Below, in pieces: positions 1-11,173 of a stretch of 64,000 bases of DNA. Source of the DNA: Rhinopithecus roxellana (Eukaryota > Chordata > Mammalia > Primates > Cercopithecidae); the NCBI RefSeq assembly GCF_007565055.1, contig NC_044556.1:130361808-130425807 (forward strand). Reading direction: 5' to 3'. The translations under genes and the position numbers were made by a program. Numbering within the stretch: position 1 is the stretch's first letter; each line of letters opens with the position of its first letter. A model generated the notes under the pieces. It made no database searches. It saw nothing but the letters and a program-made list of their open reading frames with translations, and was not told the origin of the DNA.

Positions 1-1480
1 GATGTTCAAATGATATACTTTGCTTAAAGTTCACTGATCTTTTTATCATTTCCATCTAGTATTGAGTGCATCCAGTGAATTTTTATTTCAGCTATTATAT
101 TTTCAATTCTATGATTTCCATTTATATCCTTTTTAGATCTCCTATTCCTTTGCTGAGATTTTCTGTTTTTTTTTTTTGTTTGTTTTTTGTTTTTCCCATC
201 TGTTTCAAGAATGTTTGTAACTACTCACTGAAACATTTTTATGATGACTGTTCTAAAACCTTTGTCAGATAATTTCAACATCTCACTATTTGGTGTATGT
301 TGACCTCCTTTTACCATTCGAGTTGTGATTTTCCAGGTTCTTGGTATGATGAGTAATTTTCAATTTTGAGTATGTGAATCTGTATTCTATTTAAATCTTC
401 TAGTTTAGCAGGCAGTTTCTCTATTTGGGTTTCTTGTGTAGGTTCTGACCTACTTTTAGGAGTTGTAGTTCCAACAATAATTTCATTTTCAGAGCCCTCA
501 CAATACTATTTGGGTCTGCCTTGATTGTGTGCTACCTAGAGGTCAATGTGAAAGTGTAGGCACTATTCCACACTGTAGTTCAGTTCTCAACCCTTCTGTC
601 ATGTTAATTTTGGTCAGTATTATGTATGAGTCACTCTGGGATCTTTACAGAACTCTACATACAAGTTGAAAGCATCTCTTTCTCCAGCTCCCTTCTCTCT
701 AAAATTCTCCCCCACACCATCACTCCTTATTTGGGAAGGGGAGAAGTACTACCTTATTGCCTGTAATTCCAGGGTGGGAGGTGATGGATATCCAAGCTTA
801 CCACTTGGTCTCCACTGACACCACACTTGTGACAGAAGGGGAGTATCACCTGCTACCTCTGGGCAGGATATGAAAGTCTAGGCTTCCCATTTGGCCTCTT
901 CTGGCACCACCCTGGTGAGGAAAAGAAATCACTCCCTGCTACCACTGGGCAGGAACTGAAAGACCAGATCTTATTCAGCATCTGTTGATAACACCTTGAT
1001 GGAGAAGAGAAGCACTGCTTGCTACCATAAGCCAGTGATGTCTAGGCTTCCCTTTCAGCCTCCAAGCAAGGGGGTGGCATATTCTTCCTCCATGTATTTG
1101 GCTGGGGTAGGGTGGGTATTGTTGAAGAGTTCCGTTCTGTTAGATTGCCCCTTTTCCTGTCCTTTGGCAAGAGATAACAGGCTTTTCTTGTCTGCACCTG
1201 TTGGTATTTCTGGGTTGTGGGCTTCTCCAGAGACCACTTCAGCTTATAAAGAAACAAAAAGAAAACCCAGAGAAATCACCGCAGTGTCATTTCTCAATTC
1301 TTGAGGTCCCTAGTCAGTCAGCTCTCTTCTTCTAACCCTTTAGTCTTCTTACGTTTATTTGCTGTATGTGTCCAGCGTTTTAAATCTGAACTGAATAGGA
1401 AGAATAGGCAGAAATAAGTCTTATCTGGAACTGAAGACCCTTTATCTAAGCATTAAAGAATAGTTAATACTAATCTTAAA
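1..1480 (-). mobile_element. Old L1M fragment, 5' UTR side
   Basis: T-rich text with phrases such as 'cagctattatattttcaatt' recurs in diverged form at about 48.7-49.1 kb, which I also assign to an old L1 5' region on the minus strand. Positions 735-1075 contain a degenerate tandem repeat of roughly 90-110 bp ('ctgctaccactgggcagga' and relatives), as seen in L1M 5' untranslated regions. The open frames at 996-1304 and on the opposite strand are not genes. Family assignment is by resemblance only. Confidence 0.55.
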
Positions 1481-1677
1481 TTATGCACTGTTTTTATGCA
1501 CTGTTTCAGAGAATAAAGTAGTATTTCCCATCTGGTTTTATGCAGCTAATATAACTATCTCTATTTGCAAATGATACAATCTTGTATATAAAAATTATAA
1601 GGAATCCACTAATAAACTGTCAGAACTAATAGAAGTATTCAGAAAGAATGTAGGATACAGATCAATAAACACAGAAC

Positions 1678-1813
1678 TTTTTTAATTTTTGTAGCAACAC
1701 AGCGTCACTATGTTGCCCAGGCCGGTCTCAAACTCCTGGCCTCAAGTCATCCTCCTGCCTTGGCCTTCCAAAGTGCTGAGATTACAGATTACAGTGACCC
1801 ATCATGCCTGGCC
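1678..1813 (-). mobile_element. FLAM-like Alu monomer
   Basis: A single 7SL-like arm in reverse orientation, from a T-run to 'catgcctggcc'. It lacks the A-rich linker and second arm, so it is a free left monomer type rather than a broken Alu. It splits the L1 phrase between 'aacacagaac' and 'aattgtatttctatacc'. Confidence 0.75.
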
Positions 1814-3529
1814 AAAAATTAATTGTATTTCTATACCTTAAGAATGAACAATCAGAAAAGGAAATGAAGAAAACAATTCCATCTATAACATCAAAAACAT
1901 AAAATACTTAGCAATAAATTTAACCAAAGAAGTGCAAGACTTGTACACTGAAAACTATAAAACCTCACTGAAAGAAATTAAATAAGACCTAAATAAATGG
2001 GAAGGCATCATGTATTCATGGACTTAATATTTTAAGATGGTACTACTCCTCAAGCTGATCTATAGATTCAATACAATTCTTATTAAAAACTTCGCTGCCT
2101 TTTTTGCAAAAATGTGATCCAAAAATTCACATAGAAATTCATGGGGCCCAGAATAGCCAAAACAACCTTGAAAAAAGGTGGAAGAATCACACTTTTCAAT
2201 TTCAAAACTTATTACAAAGGCATATTAATGAAGTCTGTGTGGTAGTAACATAAGGAAAGACATATTGATCAATGGAATAAAACTAAGAATCTAGAAATAA
2301 ATCCTCATATTTATAAACAAATTTATTTTTGACAAGAGTGCTACAATGACTTAATGGGGGAAAGAACAGTCTTTTCAATAACAGTGGCGAAACAACTGGA
2401 TATCCATATGTAAAAGAATGAAGTTAGACCCCCTACTTCACACTCTACCCAATTAACTCAAAATAATCAAAGACTTCAATGTAAGAGATAGCACTATAAA
2501 ATTCTTAGAAGAAAAAGGCTTAATCATCATGATCTTTGATTAGACAATGATTTCTTAAAACCACAAAAAAAAACCCAAAAAATAAATAAGACCAAAAAAA
2601 TTTAAAACTTTTATGTTTTAAAGGACACTTTCGAGCAAGTAAAAAGACAATTCAATGAACTGAAGAAAGTATCTGCAAATCATACATCTGAAAAGGGACT
2701 TGTATCCAAAACATGTAACTCTTAAACTGGATAATAAAGAGACAAATAACACCATTTTTTAAATAAGCATAAAATCTGAATAGAAATTTCCACAATGAAC
2801 ATATACAAATGACCAATGAGTACATGAAAAGATCCTCAACATCATTAACCACCAAGGAAATGAAAATCAAAACCACAGTGAGATGCTACTTCCCATACCT
2901 TAGGATGGCATAATCAAAAAGACAGATGATAACAAGTAATAGCAAGGATGTGGACAAACTAGAACTCTCATACATTGCGCTGAGAATATAAAATGGTGCA
3001 GCCTCTTTGAAAAACAACAGGCAGTTCCTCAAAAAGTTAAACACAGAGTTATGCTAAGACCCAGCAATTCTACTCCTAGGTATATACCTAAGAGGAATGA
3101 AAATATACGTGTATATGTCCACATTCAAGAAAGCTCACAGCTCCTTTATTCATAATAGCCAAACACTGAAGGAAAAAAAAGACACCTAAATGTCCATCAA
3201 CAGGAGAACAGATAAAATTATGGTATAAACATACAATGAAATGTTATACAGCAATAAGGGAACAATTGATACATGTAACGTGGATGACTCTCACAAATGT
3301 TATATTGAACATAAGCTTAATCCAAAAGTATATATACTTTATTATTCCAAATATTTGAATTTTAAGAAGTGTTAGAACTAATCAGGGGTCACAGAAGTTC
3401 AGAATAATAGTCACCTCAGGGTGGAAGTGAAGGATGGATATTGACAGGAAGTAACTTTAGGGAACAAATTTTCTAGGGATCCCAGGAATGTTCTAATTTG
3501 AAATAGGTGGTAGTCACACAAGGGTATGT

Positions 3530-3565
3530 GTACGTGTATAGATGCGTGTGTGTGTGTATGTATGT
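3530..3565. repeat. (TG)n-like microsatellite
   Basis: Imperfect TG/TATG run, 'gcgtgtgtgtgtgtatgtatg' and flanks, in the L1 3' UTR. Confidence 0.8.
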
Positions 3566-3734
3566 AAAACACATTGCGCCATATCCTTAAGATTTGTGTA
3601 CATTTACCTCACTGAATTTATTTTAGACTTAATTTTAATTAGCGAAGAAAAATACTTTATATACATTATACTAAATACCTTTAAAATATATATATGTAAG
3701 TAGAAAAAATAAAGATGAAAATGAAATATATTCA

Positions 3735-3940
3735 AATTTTACAGTGAAAAGGTTAAGAGCTTGGGCTTTGGAGTTAGAATATTGGAATCTAGGCTTTGGC
3801 CTTCACCAGCTCTATAACTTCTTTAAGCTCCTGTTTCTTCACCGTAAAATGTAGAGCATGGATTGATGCAATGACTAAAAGAGACAATACACATAAAATT
3901 CTTGACACATAGTAAACACTAAATACTTGTTATATCCTAC
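3735..3940 (+). mobile_element. MIR
   Basis: Reads through the usual MIR order: 'gttaagagcttgggctttgg', 'gctctataacttctttaagc', 'ctgtttcttcaccgtaaaatg', 'cttgacacatagtaaacact'. Strongly diverged, as expected for this age class. Confidence 0.8.
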
Positions 3941-3965
3941 CCACCCCACTGCACACAGATACGCA

Positions 3966-5352
3966 CTATGTAATGGGATTACAGATGGTTTTATTTATTG
4001 CTTTATACTTTTCTCATGTTTTTGAAATCTTTCATAAGACACAGATAGGCACAAGGTATTCACTGAGAAGGCACAGGGTAGTCTATAAACTGTAAGCTTA
4101 TATAATGTATATGTCATAAAGCCTTTATACATTTCTGTACCACTTAAACAAAATGTTTTTCTTTTAAACTGCATAACACCAGTACACAGTACTGACACAT
4201 ACACCAAAGATGCTCCTACTCCTCCTACCAATAAATGTTCAGCATTCAAATACCTTTTAATGTGCTTTGGGGGGTAGTTTTAATCTTTCTTCAGGGCTTA
4301 AAAAATCAAAGTTACTCAAGAAGTCAGAGAAGGGTGTGTGTGTATGCATGCGCACACGCGCGTGCATGTAAGCCATATCCTAATCCCAAATGTGGTATGA
4401 ACCTAACTTCCAGAGTGGAATTAAAAATCAGTACCAAGCAGTGGAAGAGACAAAACTGTATCCATAATACTGTCAGATAACAAATGAAATCTATACAACA
4501 TCTTCCTTAGAAATAAAATTTCAAGTTTCAATTCCATCACAGTCACACAAAATAGAAGCCGCAGTACAAAAAAAAAATGTATGAGACAGACTGAAGGGTA
4601 AAAAACGACAGGAAAACACAGAGCAGACTTTGACATATCTCTAATTACTGCTTCGTTCCAGACTAATGGTAAAAATTAGTCTTCAGATAGTTGATAACAT
4701 CAGACTGCCTGTGCTGAGTTAGTACCAAGATCTGTGGCCAAGCAAATACTTCTAATAAAATTGATTTTCCTTTTTGGCAACCAATAGGCCAGTCAATAAT
4801 AATGTTGTTTAAGATATATTGAGTCATGAGGGAGATGAACCTTTCCTTCCATTTATTATGTTTGTATTGTCTATATTTGAAAAGAGTTTTCAATAACGAA
4901 ACCAAAGAAGATATTACAAGGGAAAGAGCTATTCTGAGAGCTAACCTCCAGAAGCCCTTTGACTTCGAAGCATGTTAGCAACTCAAACTGGAAAAGCCAA
5001 AAGCATCCCATTAACTAAAGTTAGATTGTATAGATTATGACTGTCAAAACAGAATCAAAGCTGGTGGCTATACACAATGGTCATGTGAATACAAAGGAAT
5101 ACATTGTGCCAGGCATATAATACTAACAGATCCGTCCTAAAAACCTACATCGAACTTTTACTTTGCATTAAAGCTTGGTGTTTAGTAAAGAATGTTCTAT
5201 AAAGCCACCCATAGTTTTTGGATTGTTTGTCTTACACTATCCAAACAAACAGAACATAAGAAATCCGTAAGGCAAAAACCTAAGGCAATGCCTAACTTGG
5301 GGAAATTTCCATATACAATATCTCCAAACAATGTGTTTGGTTAAAAATATCG
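3966..5352. other. Intron-like DNA without recognised repeats
   Basis: About 1.4 kb with no element I can name. It contains the alternating purine-pyrimidine tract at 4334-4370. The open frames on both strands (3995-4249, 4235-4480, 4421-4636, 4663-4905) have no family resemblance and no splice or repeat support. Confidence 0.6.
4334..4370. repeat. 37-bp alternating purine-pyrimidine tract
   Basis: Every base alternates R/Y from the GT run through 'atgcatgcgcacacgcgcg' to 'tgcatgta'. It contains four CpG dinucleotides in otherwise AT-rich DNA and is nearly self-complementary around its centre. Such tracts can adopt left-handed Z-DNA; that is inference here. Confidence 0.85.
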
Positions 5353-5651
5353 TTTTGTTGTTTTTTAGAGACAGGGTCTTGTGCTCTGTCATCCAGGATG
5401 GAATGCAGTGGTGCAATCATAGATCACTGTAGCCTCTAACTCCTGGGCTCAAGTGATCCTCCCACCTCAGCCTCCAGAGTAGTTAGGACTATAGGCACCC
5501 ACCACTATATCAAATTTTTTAAAAAAATTTTGTGGAGATGGGGTCTCACTATGTTGCCCAGGCTAGTCTCAAACTCCTGGTCTCAAGTGATCCTCCTGAC
5601 TCAGCCCCCTAAAGTGCTAGGATTACAGGCATGAGCCATCGCCATCTGGCC
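5353..5651 (-). mobile_element. AluJ
   Basis: Complete dimer in reverse, from the T-rich start through 'agagacagggtcttgtgctc' to 'gccatctggcc'. Many substitutions and the older 'cctgggctcaagtgatcctcc' form suggest AluJ. Confidence 0.85.
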
Positions 5652-5694
5652 AGTTCTTCTTGTTTGTTGTTTTAACTTTAATAGTGGTAGGGAA

Positions 5695-6400
5695 AGTTGG
5701 GCATTGAAAAAATGATTTTGAAATTTACACAGAAAAACAAATAAGCTAAAATAGTAGAAAGTATTTTGAATGAGTAGTGAAGAAATTTGCCCAACCAGAT
5801 TTAAAAATATATTTTGAAGCTATAATACTTAAAACAGTGTAGCACAAATACATGAACAGAAAACCAGAGCAATGGAATGGAAGAAGAAGCCCCCAAGATA
5901 GACTGAAATACATAAAAGAATTGAGACTATGATAAGACAGTTCAAATTGCTATAGAAAAGATACCAATGATTCAATAAACATTACTGGAACTAGCTAGTC
6001 ATATGGACAAAAATAAAGTTGGCACCATTTGGACAAAAGTAAAATTCCTATTACATACATAGGATATGTATATCAATTCTAGATGAGTTGATAAAAACCA
6101 TGAAATAATAAAAATTCTAGAAGAAAATGTGGGGGAAAATTTTAACAACTGTATCACAAAGAAAGTGATTTTCCTTACTATATAAAAAGTTCCTGTAAGG
6201 AGAAAAATACCATCAACACAATGGGAAACTGAGGAAAAGCTGTATTAAAAATATGATATACCATTCATCAAACAGGCAGAGAACAAAAAGTGTTATGATG
6301 AACTATTTGGCAGGGCTAGAGAAACAGGAATTCTCTCATACATTGCTGGTCGAAGTATAAATTGTTACAGTCCATTTATATGGTACTAGTTAACTAAATT
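5695..6400 (+). mobile_element. Old L1M ORF2 fragment
   Basis: Diverged L1 ORF2 text: 'ttttgaagctataatactta', 'gaccaat'-like 'gagcaatggaatggaa', 'aaaattctagaagaaaatg', 'tctcatacattgctggtcg'. It stops near 6400, where unassigned DNA begins. Confidence 0.7.
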
Positions 6401-6866
6401 ATGACACATTCTCCTGGGAACTTGTTGGATGATGGTGCCAATTATGGTGAGTGGCGGGCAGGGAAGAGTGGGCTGTTGAGGGATGCTGGTGCTTAGTGTT
6501 AGATATTGTGCGTTTGAAGTGTCTGAGGGACATCAAAGAGATATCTGTGTCTGGAGCTACTGGCTGAGATCTGGGTTGGTCATAAACATTTATTCTACTT
6601 TCTCTGTGAAATAGGAGGTATTCTGAAGATAAAGACCAGAAGATTAGGTAGTCAAATTTAATGATGATATTACCATGATTTATGGTAACAACAGTGTTGT
6701 GTGATTATTTTTATTTTTATTTTTAGCTTTTTCCAGAACCTAAGCGTAAAAAGACAAAGATGCCTATGTTACCATTTCTATTGAACCTAGTACTGGAAGG
6801 CCCAGCTGGAGCAATTAGGCAAGGAAATGAAATAAAAGGCACCCAAATCAGTCATTAGGATGTCTA
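6401..6866. other. Unassigned stretch between two L1 pieces
   Basis: A GT-rich part (6420-6600), then AT-rich DNA. I see no Alu, LTR or gene signature. It may be an insertion that separated the L1 text on either side, or an L1 portion too diverged to read. Confidence 0.45.
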
Positions 6867-7566
6867 TTGTCAAAAACACAGAAAATAACAAGTGTGGGCA
6901 AGGATGTGGAGAAATTCGAATATCTGTGTATTACTGGTGGAAATGTGAAATGGTGCAGCTACTGTGGGAAATATGGCAATTCCTCAAAAAATTAAACGTA
7001 GAATTATCATCCGATCCAGCAATTCTATTTCTAGGGTATATACTGAAAAGAAGTGAAAGTAGGGACTTGAACAGACATTTGTACATCCATGTTCACAGTA
7101 TCGTTATTCATAATCGCCAAAAGGTAAAAGCAAACCAAGTGCCCATAGATATTGGAATAAACAAAGTATTGTAAATACATACAAATAACATTCCGCTTTA
7201 AAAGGGAAGGAAATTTTGACACACGCAACCACACGGATGAACCTTGATGATGTTATGCTGAGTGAAATAAGCCAGTCAAAACGGGACAAATTTTGTATGA
7301 TTCCACTTATATGAGGTACCTAGAGCAGTCAAATTCACAGAAATAGAAAGTAGAATGGTAGTTGCCAGGGGCTAAGGAAAGGGAGGAATAGGAAATTAGT
7401 GTTTAATGGTTAGAGTTTCAGTTGTGGGGGATGAAAAAGTTCTGGAGATGGGTGGTGGCGATGGGTGCACACAATATAAACGTATTTAGTGCCACATAAC
7501 TATCCACTTAAAATGGTTAAAATGGTAAATTTTATGAGTATTTTACCACAATAAAAAGGAGAAAGA
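6867..7566 (+). mobile_element. L1M 3' end (ORF2 C-terminus and 3' UTR)
   Basis: Contains 'gatccagcaattctatttct', 'gttcacagtatcgttattca', 'ttgccaggggctaaggaaag', then 'ttaccacaataaaaagg' as the 3' end. The open frame at 6860-7174 is a remnant of the L1 ORF2 C-terminus and is broken. Confidence 0.85.
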
Positions 7567-7609
7567 AACCCAAAACCTTAGGTTCTGTGACCTTGGATTT
7601 GGCAATGGT

Positions 7610-8828
7610 TTCTAAAGTATGACACCATAAACAAAAGGAAAAAAATATATGCAAATAGTCAACAAGCGTGTGAAAAGATACTCCATATCATTAGTCATTA
7701 GGGAAATGCAAATCAAAATTATACCATGATGAGACATCATTTCATACCCGAAAAAAAAACATAACATTGAACATACATTCAAAAAAACATAAGATAGTTT
7801 TTTTTTTTTTTTTTTTTGAGACGGAGTCTTGCTCTGTCGCCTGGGCTGGAGTGCAGTGGCTGGATCTCAGCTCACTGCAACCTCCGCCTCCCGGGTTCAC
7901 GCCATTCTCCTGCCTCAGCCTCCCGAGCAGCTGGGACTACAGGTGCCCGCCACCTCGCCCGGCTCATTTTTTGTATTTTTTAGTAGAGATGGGGTTTCAC
8001 CGTGTTAGCCAGGATGGTCTCGATCTCCTGACCTCGTGATCCGCCCGTCTTGGCCTCCCAAAGTGCTGGGATTACAGGCTTCAGCCACCGCGCCCGGCCA
8101 AGATAATTATTTTTTAAAAAGCGAAAGTAACAAGTATTGGTGAGGATGTGGTGAAACTGGAAGCATCATACATAGCTGCTGGGCATGAAAAATGGTGTAG
8201 CTCCTATGGAAAACAGTTTGTCAGTTGCTCAAAAGGTTAACATCAAACTACTTTATGACCCAGTAATTCCACTCCTATGTCTACAACCAAAAGAACTGAC
8301 AACAGGTATTCAAACAAAAACACAAGTACACAAATGTTCACAGTAGCATTATTCACAATTGCCAAAGACAGAAACAACCCAAACTGCCCATCAACCCATC
8401 AATTGATTAATGGATAAATATGTGGGATATTCAAAAAATACAGCCATAAAAAGGAATGAGGTATTGTTACATGTTACAATATAGATACACCTTCAAAACA
8501 TTATGCTAAGTAAAAGAAGTCAAACACAACCGTAATTGTTATGATTCCATTTATATAAAATATCCAGAATAGGCAAATCTATAGAAACAGAAAGCAGATT
8601 AGTGGTTGCCAAGGTCTGGGGCAAAGGGAGAAATAAAAAAATTTTAAAAAGTGACTGCTTAGTGGGAACAGGGTTTTCTTCTGCAGTGACAACAGTATTA
8701 CGGAACTGTATAATAGCAATGATTACACAACATTGTGAAATGTACTAAACGCCACTGAATTGCACATTTCAAAAGAGTTTATCTGGTAAATTTTATGTTA
8801 TGTGAATTATACTTTAAAAAATAAAAGC
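7610..8828 (+). mobile_element. L1M 3' end split by an AluY
   Basis: A second L1 3' end in the same orientation: 'agtcattagggaaatgcaaatc' before the AluY and 'gacccagtaattccactcct', 'ttgcacatttcaaaagag' after it, closing with a short A-rich tail. It ends about 25 bp from the donor of the ACBD6 exon at 8853. Confidence 0.85.
7798..8099 (-). mobile_element. AluY inserted in an L1 (ACBD6 sense)
   Basis: Full-length reverse Alu with an 18-base T-run. Short flanking repeat 'aagata' on both sides. Carries the 'gtggctggatctcagctc' and 'ccacctcgcccggct' variants of the monkey-type AluY. Confidence 0.9.
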
Positions 8829-8852
8829 TCTTCTTTATTTTGTCACTCTTAC

Positions 8853-8942
8853 CTGACAGTTAATGTCAGCTCTATGCTGCAGCAAGACTGTGACTAGTTC
8901 CTTATGTCCTCGATCACAGGCCCAGTGAAGTAGAGCCCTACC
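8853..8942 (-). CDS. ACBD6: ACBD6 coding exon, first ankyrin repeat (30 codons)
   Basis: The reverse complement translates in phase 0 into exactly 30 residues beginning GRALLHWACDRGHKEL and ending HRADINCQ, a canonical ankyrin repeat (ALLHWAC turn, GHKELVTVLL helix, GADIN-like end). I recognise it as ankyrin repeat 1 of ACBD6, around residues 191-220 of about 282. ACBD6 binds long-chain acyl-CoA through an N-terminal ACB domain and stimulates N-myristoyltransferases; the ankyrin region is the protein-interaction half. The acceptor is 'tgttctgtgttttag' (AG at 8943-8944 on the plus strand) and the donor is CAG|gtaaga (8847-8852). One exon equals one repeat, so skipping it would remove a full repeat without a frameshift. 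An L1 3' end lies immediately downstream (ends near 8828) and an AluY starts 67 bp upstream of the acceptor. Confidence 0.95.
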
Positions 8943-9009
8943 CTAAAACACAGAACAAGATAAATGAATTTGTTACCTCAGTGGTGGGTCCATGTAAAAG
9001 ATATTATGT

Positions 9010-9318
9010 TTTTTTTTTTGTTTGTTTGTTTGTTTTGAGACGGAGTCTCGCTCTGTAGCCAGGGCTGGAGTGCAGTGGCCGGATCTCAGCTCACTGCAAG
9101 CTCCGCCTCCCGGGTTTATGCCATTCTCCTGCCTCAGCCTCCGGAGCAGCTGGGACTACAGGCGCCCGCCACCTCGCCCGGCTAGATTTTTGTATTTTTT
9201 AGTAGAGACGGGGTTTCACTGTGTTAGCCAGGATGGTCTCGATCTCCTGACCTCGTGATCCGCCCGTCTCGGCCTCCCAAAGTGCTGGGATTACAGGCTT
9301 GAGCCACCGCGCCCGGCT
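9010..9318 (-). mobile_element. AluY 67 bp upstream of an ACBD6 acceptor
   Basis: Full-length reverse copy with a (TTTG)n tail. It has 'gtggccggatctcagctc' and 'ggcttgagccaccgcgcccgg'. In the direction of ACBD6 transcription its tail ends 67 nt before the exon at 8942, so the branch point and pyrimidine tract are confined to that gap. Confidence 0.92.
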
Positions 9319-9420
9319 AATGTTTTAAGAAAGATAAGGAAATATGTAAAAGTAAGGGTTAATTATTCTAAGAATGATTGATATAAAAATGCACTACGGG
9401 AAAAGCAATAAACAATCAAT

Positions 9421-9725
9421 AGGGCAGGGCACGGTGGCTCACGCCTGTAATCTCAGCACTTTGAAAGGCCGAGGCGGGTGGATCACTTGAGGTCAAGAGT
9501 TCAAGACCAGCCTGGCCAACATGGTGAAATCCTGTCTCTGCTAAAAATACAAAAATTAGCCGGGCATGGTGATGGGCGCTTGTAATCCTAGCTACCTGGG
9601 ACACTGAGGCAGGAGAATTGCTTGAACTCGGGAGGTGGAGGTTGCAGTTGGCTGAGATCATACCACTGCACTCCAGCCTGGGTGACAAAGTAAAACTCCA
9701 TCTCAAAAACAACAACAACAACGAA
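9421..9725 (+). mobile_element. AluS
   Basis: Full-length copy with an (AAC)n tail, flanked by the perfect 10-bp target-site duplication 'aacaatcaat' (9411-9420 and 9726-9735). It is antisense to ACBD6 and inverted relative to the AluY 102 bp to its left. Confidence 0.92.
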
Positions 9726-9735
9726 AACAATCAAT

Positions 9736-10831
9736 GGGAAGCCCCAATATCTACTTCTGGGTCTGTACTAGCCCAATGCCTGCTTTCAGCTCAATCAGTT
9801 CACTTACAGAGTGGCGATGATAGTAATAACAACAATAATATCAATAATACCTGCTAAATGAACTACAAGAAAATGCTTTGTAAACTGTACTTTATAAATT
9901 CCAGTTTTCTAAAATGTTATGTCCAATGAATTCATAAGAATAAAAAAGCAAGCACTTAAACCTAAGTAGAAATCATAATCCAAATGTACTATATCTAAAT
10001 TTCCTCAAGTTTATTCCTTAAAAAGATTATTTAACCAGTTTGAAAATAAGCATTTCTCCTTACTATTGCAAGTTTACAATCTGAAATACCTCAAAAACAC
10101 TAGTACAATCTATTAGTGTCTATCATCAAACAGCTGACTGTGAAAGCCACTTGTAAAAGAGAATGGATGATTAACTATTAGGAGACAAATACCAAATATG
10201 AAATATTAATTTTAACATTTGTCTACCAAAGACTCACAGTTACTGTTACATGTGTTATTTCTATTCTCTACTGCTAAATCTTGTTTTAGTTAATGAAAAA
10301 AAGCCTACTTGGTTCAAAAGAATAAACAAAACCCCAAAAGCTAAGGGCTTTTCTGAATAAATGAGGGATGCATGGCTTACTACTTTCTGAGGATGGTGAT
10401 GATGTTGCCATTTATAAAGAATGGAATGTTTTTCCACATTAAGTTGAAATCCCTACTTTATGTCATTTTAGAAAAGATATAAGCTGGGGCGAGGATTGAT
10501 TTAAAGTAAAAAGCACCTTTCAAAAAACAGCTTTTCTAAAACTGCCTACATTCTTTTTATCATCCAGACTCTCTTCACACACCTATTAGTTCAACTAATT
10601 AAACTAGGATCTATTCTTTAAACAAACAACAAAGTAGGAAAACTTCTTCCCTACAAATTGTCTTCTTTTGCTTTCACTTGCTTGATTTACTTTTATTTAC
10701 CTGTGAATACCTGTTTTCTAACAGGCTTACGCAAAATCCTAAGAGGGAGAAAAGCAGAGAAAAAATGTGGGCAAATCATTCACACTTTACAGTATCAAAA
10801 CTGTTTTATTTTGCCTTGTTCAGAGCCCAGT
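9736..10831. other. Intron DNA without recognised repeats
   Basis: AT-rich single-copy-looking sequence inside the ACBD6 intron. No exon-like frame with splice sites was found on the minus strand. Confidence 0.55.
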
Positions 10832-10844
10832 AGGAGTTATTTTT

Positions 10845-11160
10845 ATTTTATTCTATTCTATTTTATTTTATTTATTTTATTTTTGAGATGGAGTTTCACT
10901 CTTTTGCCTAGGCTGGAGTGCAGTGGCGGGATCTCCGTTTACTGCAACCTCCGCCTTCCAGTTTCAAGCAATTCTCCTGCCTCAGCCTTCCAAATAGATG
11001 GCACCCGCCACCATACCCAGCTAATTTTTGTATTTTTTTTTTAGTAGAGACGGGGTTTCACCATGTTGGCCAGGCTGGTCTCGAACTCCTGACCTTGTGA
11101 TCCGCCTACCTCGGCCTCCCAAAGTGTTAGGATTACAGGCATGAGCCACCACGCCCAGCC
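10845..11160 (-). mobile_element. AluS with an ATTTT-rich tail
   Basis: The tail has evolved into (TTTTA/TTCTA)n. The target-site duplication 'aggagttattttt' lies at 10832-10844 and 11161-11173. A small deletion removes part of the right-arm start near 11000. Confidence 0.9.
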
Positions 11161-11173
11161 AGGAGTTATTTTT

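Larger units (their letters stand above)
1550..3665 (+). mobile_element. Old L1M fragment, ORF2 3' half and 3' UTR
   Basis: Diverged L1 ORF2 text runs in order: 'gatcaataaacacagaac', 'gacttgtacactgaaaactataaaac', 'cccagcaattctactcctagg', 'atgtccatcaacaggagaaca', then an L1M-type 3' UTR and a short A/T-rich end. Frames are broken throughout. An Alu-type monomer is inserted at 1678-1813. It lies head to head with the fragment at 1-1480. Confidence 0.85.

Noticed and set aside
996..1304. 102-codon plus-strand frame as a new gene
   Set aside because: Lies in old L1 5' sequence with degenerate tandem units; no motif and no splice or promoter evidence.
1..3665. Single L1 with a twin-priming 5' inversion (1-1480 minus, 1550-3665 plus)
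   Set aside because: Both parts are old and diverged, much of the element would be missing, and no diagnostic junction or target duplication is visible; two separate L1 copies are simpler.
7767..8039. Open frames with repeated FETESCSVAWAGVQW, LRRSLALSPRLECSG and similar text (also at 9022, 9416, 10658, 13115, 15456, 16358, 17250, 20157, 24426, 46697, 56571, 59633 and others)
   Set aside because: These are translations of Alu in its readable frames. They occur at every Alu and have no independent gene evidence.
1..8852. Last ACBD6 exon (second ankyrin repeat)
   Set aside because: I looked on the minus strand for the expected ankyrin text and acceptor and found only L1, MIR, Alu and unassigned DNA.
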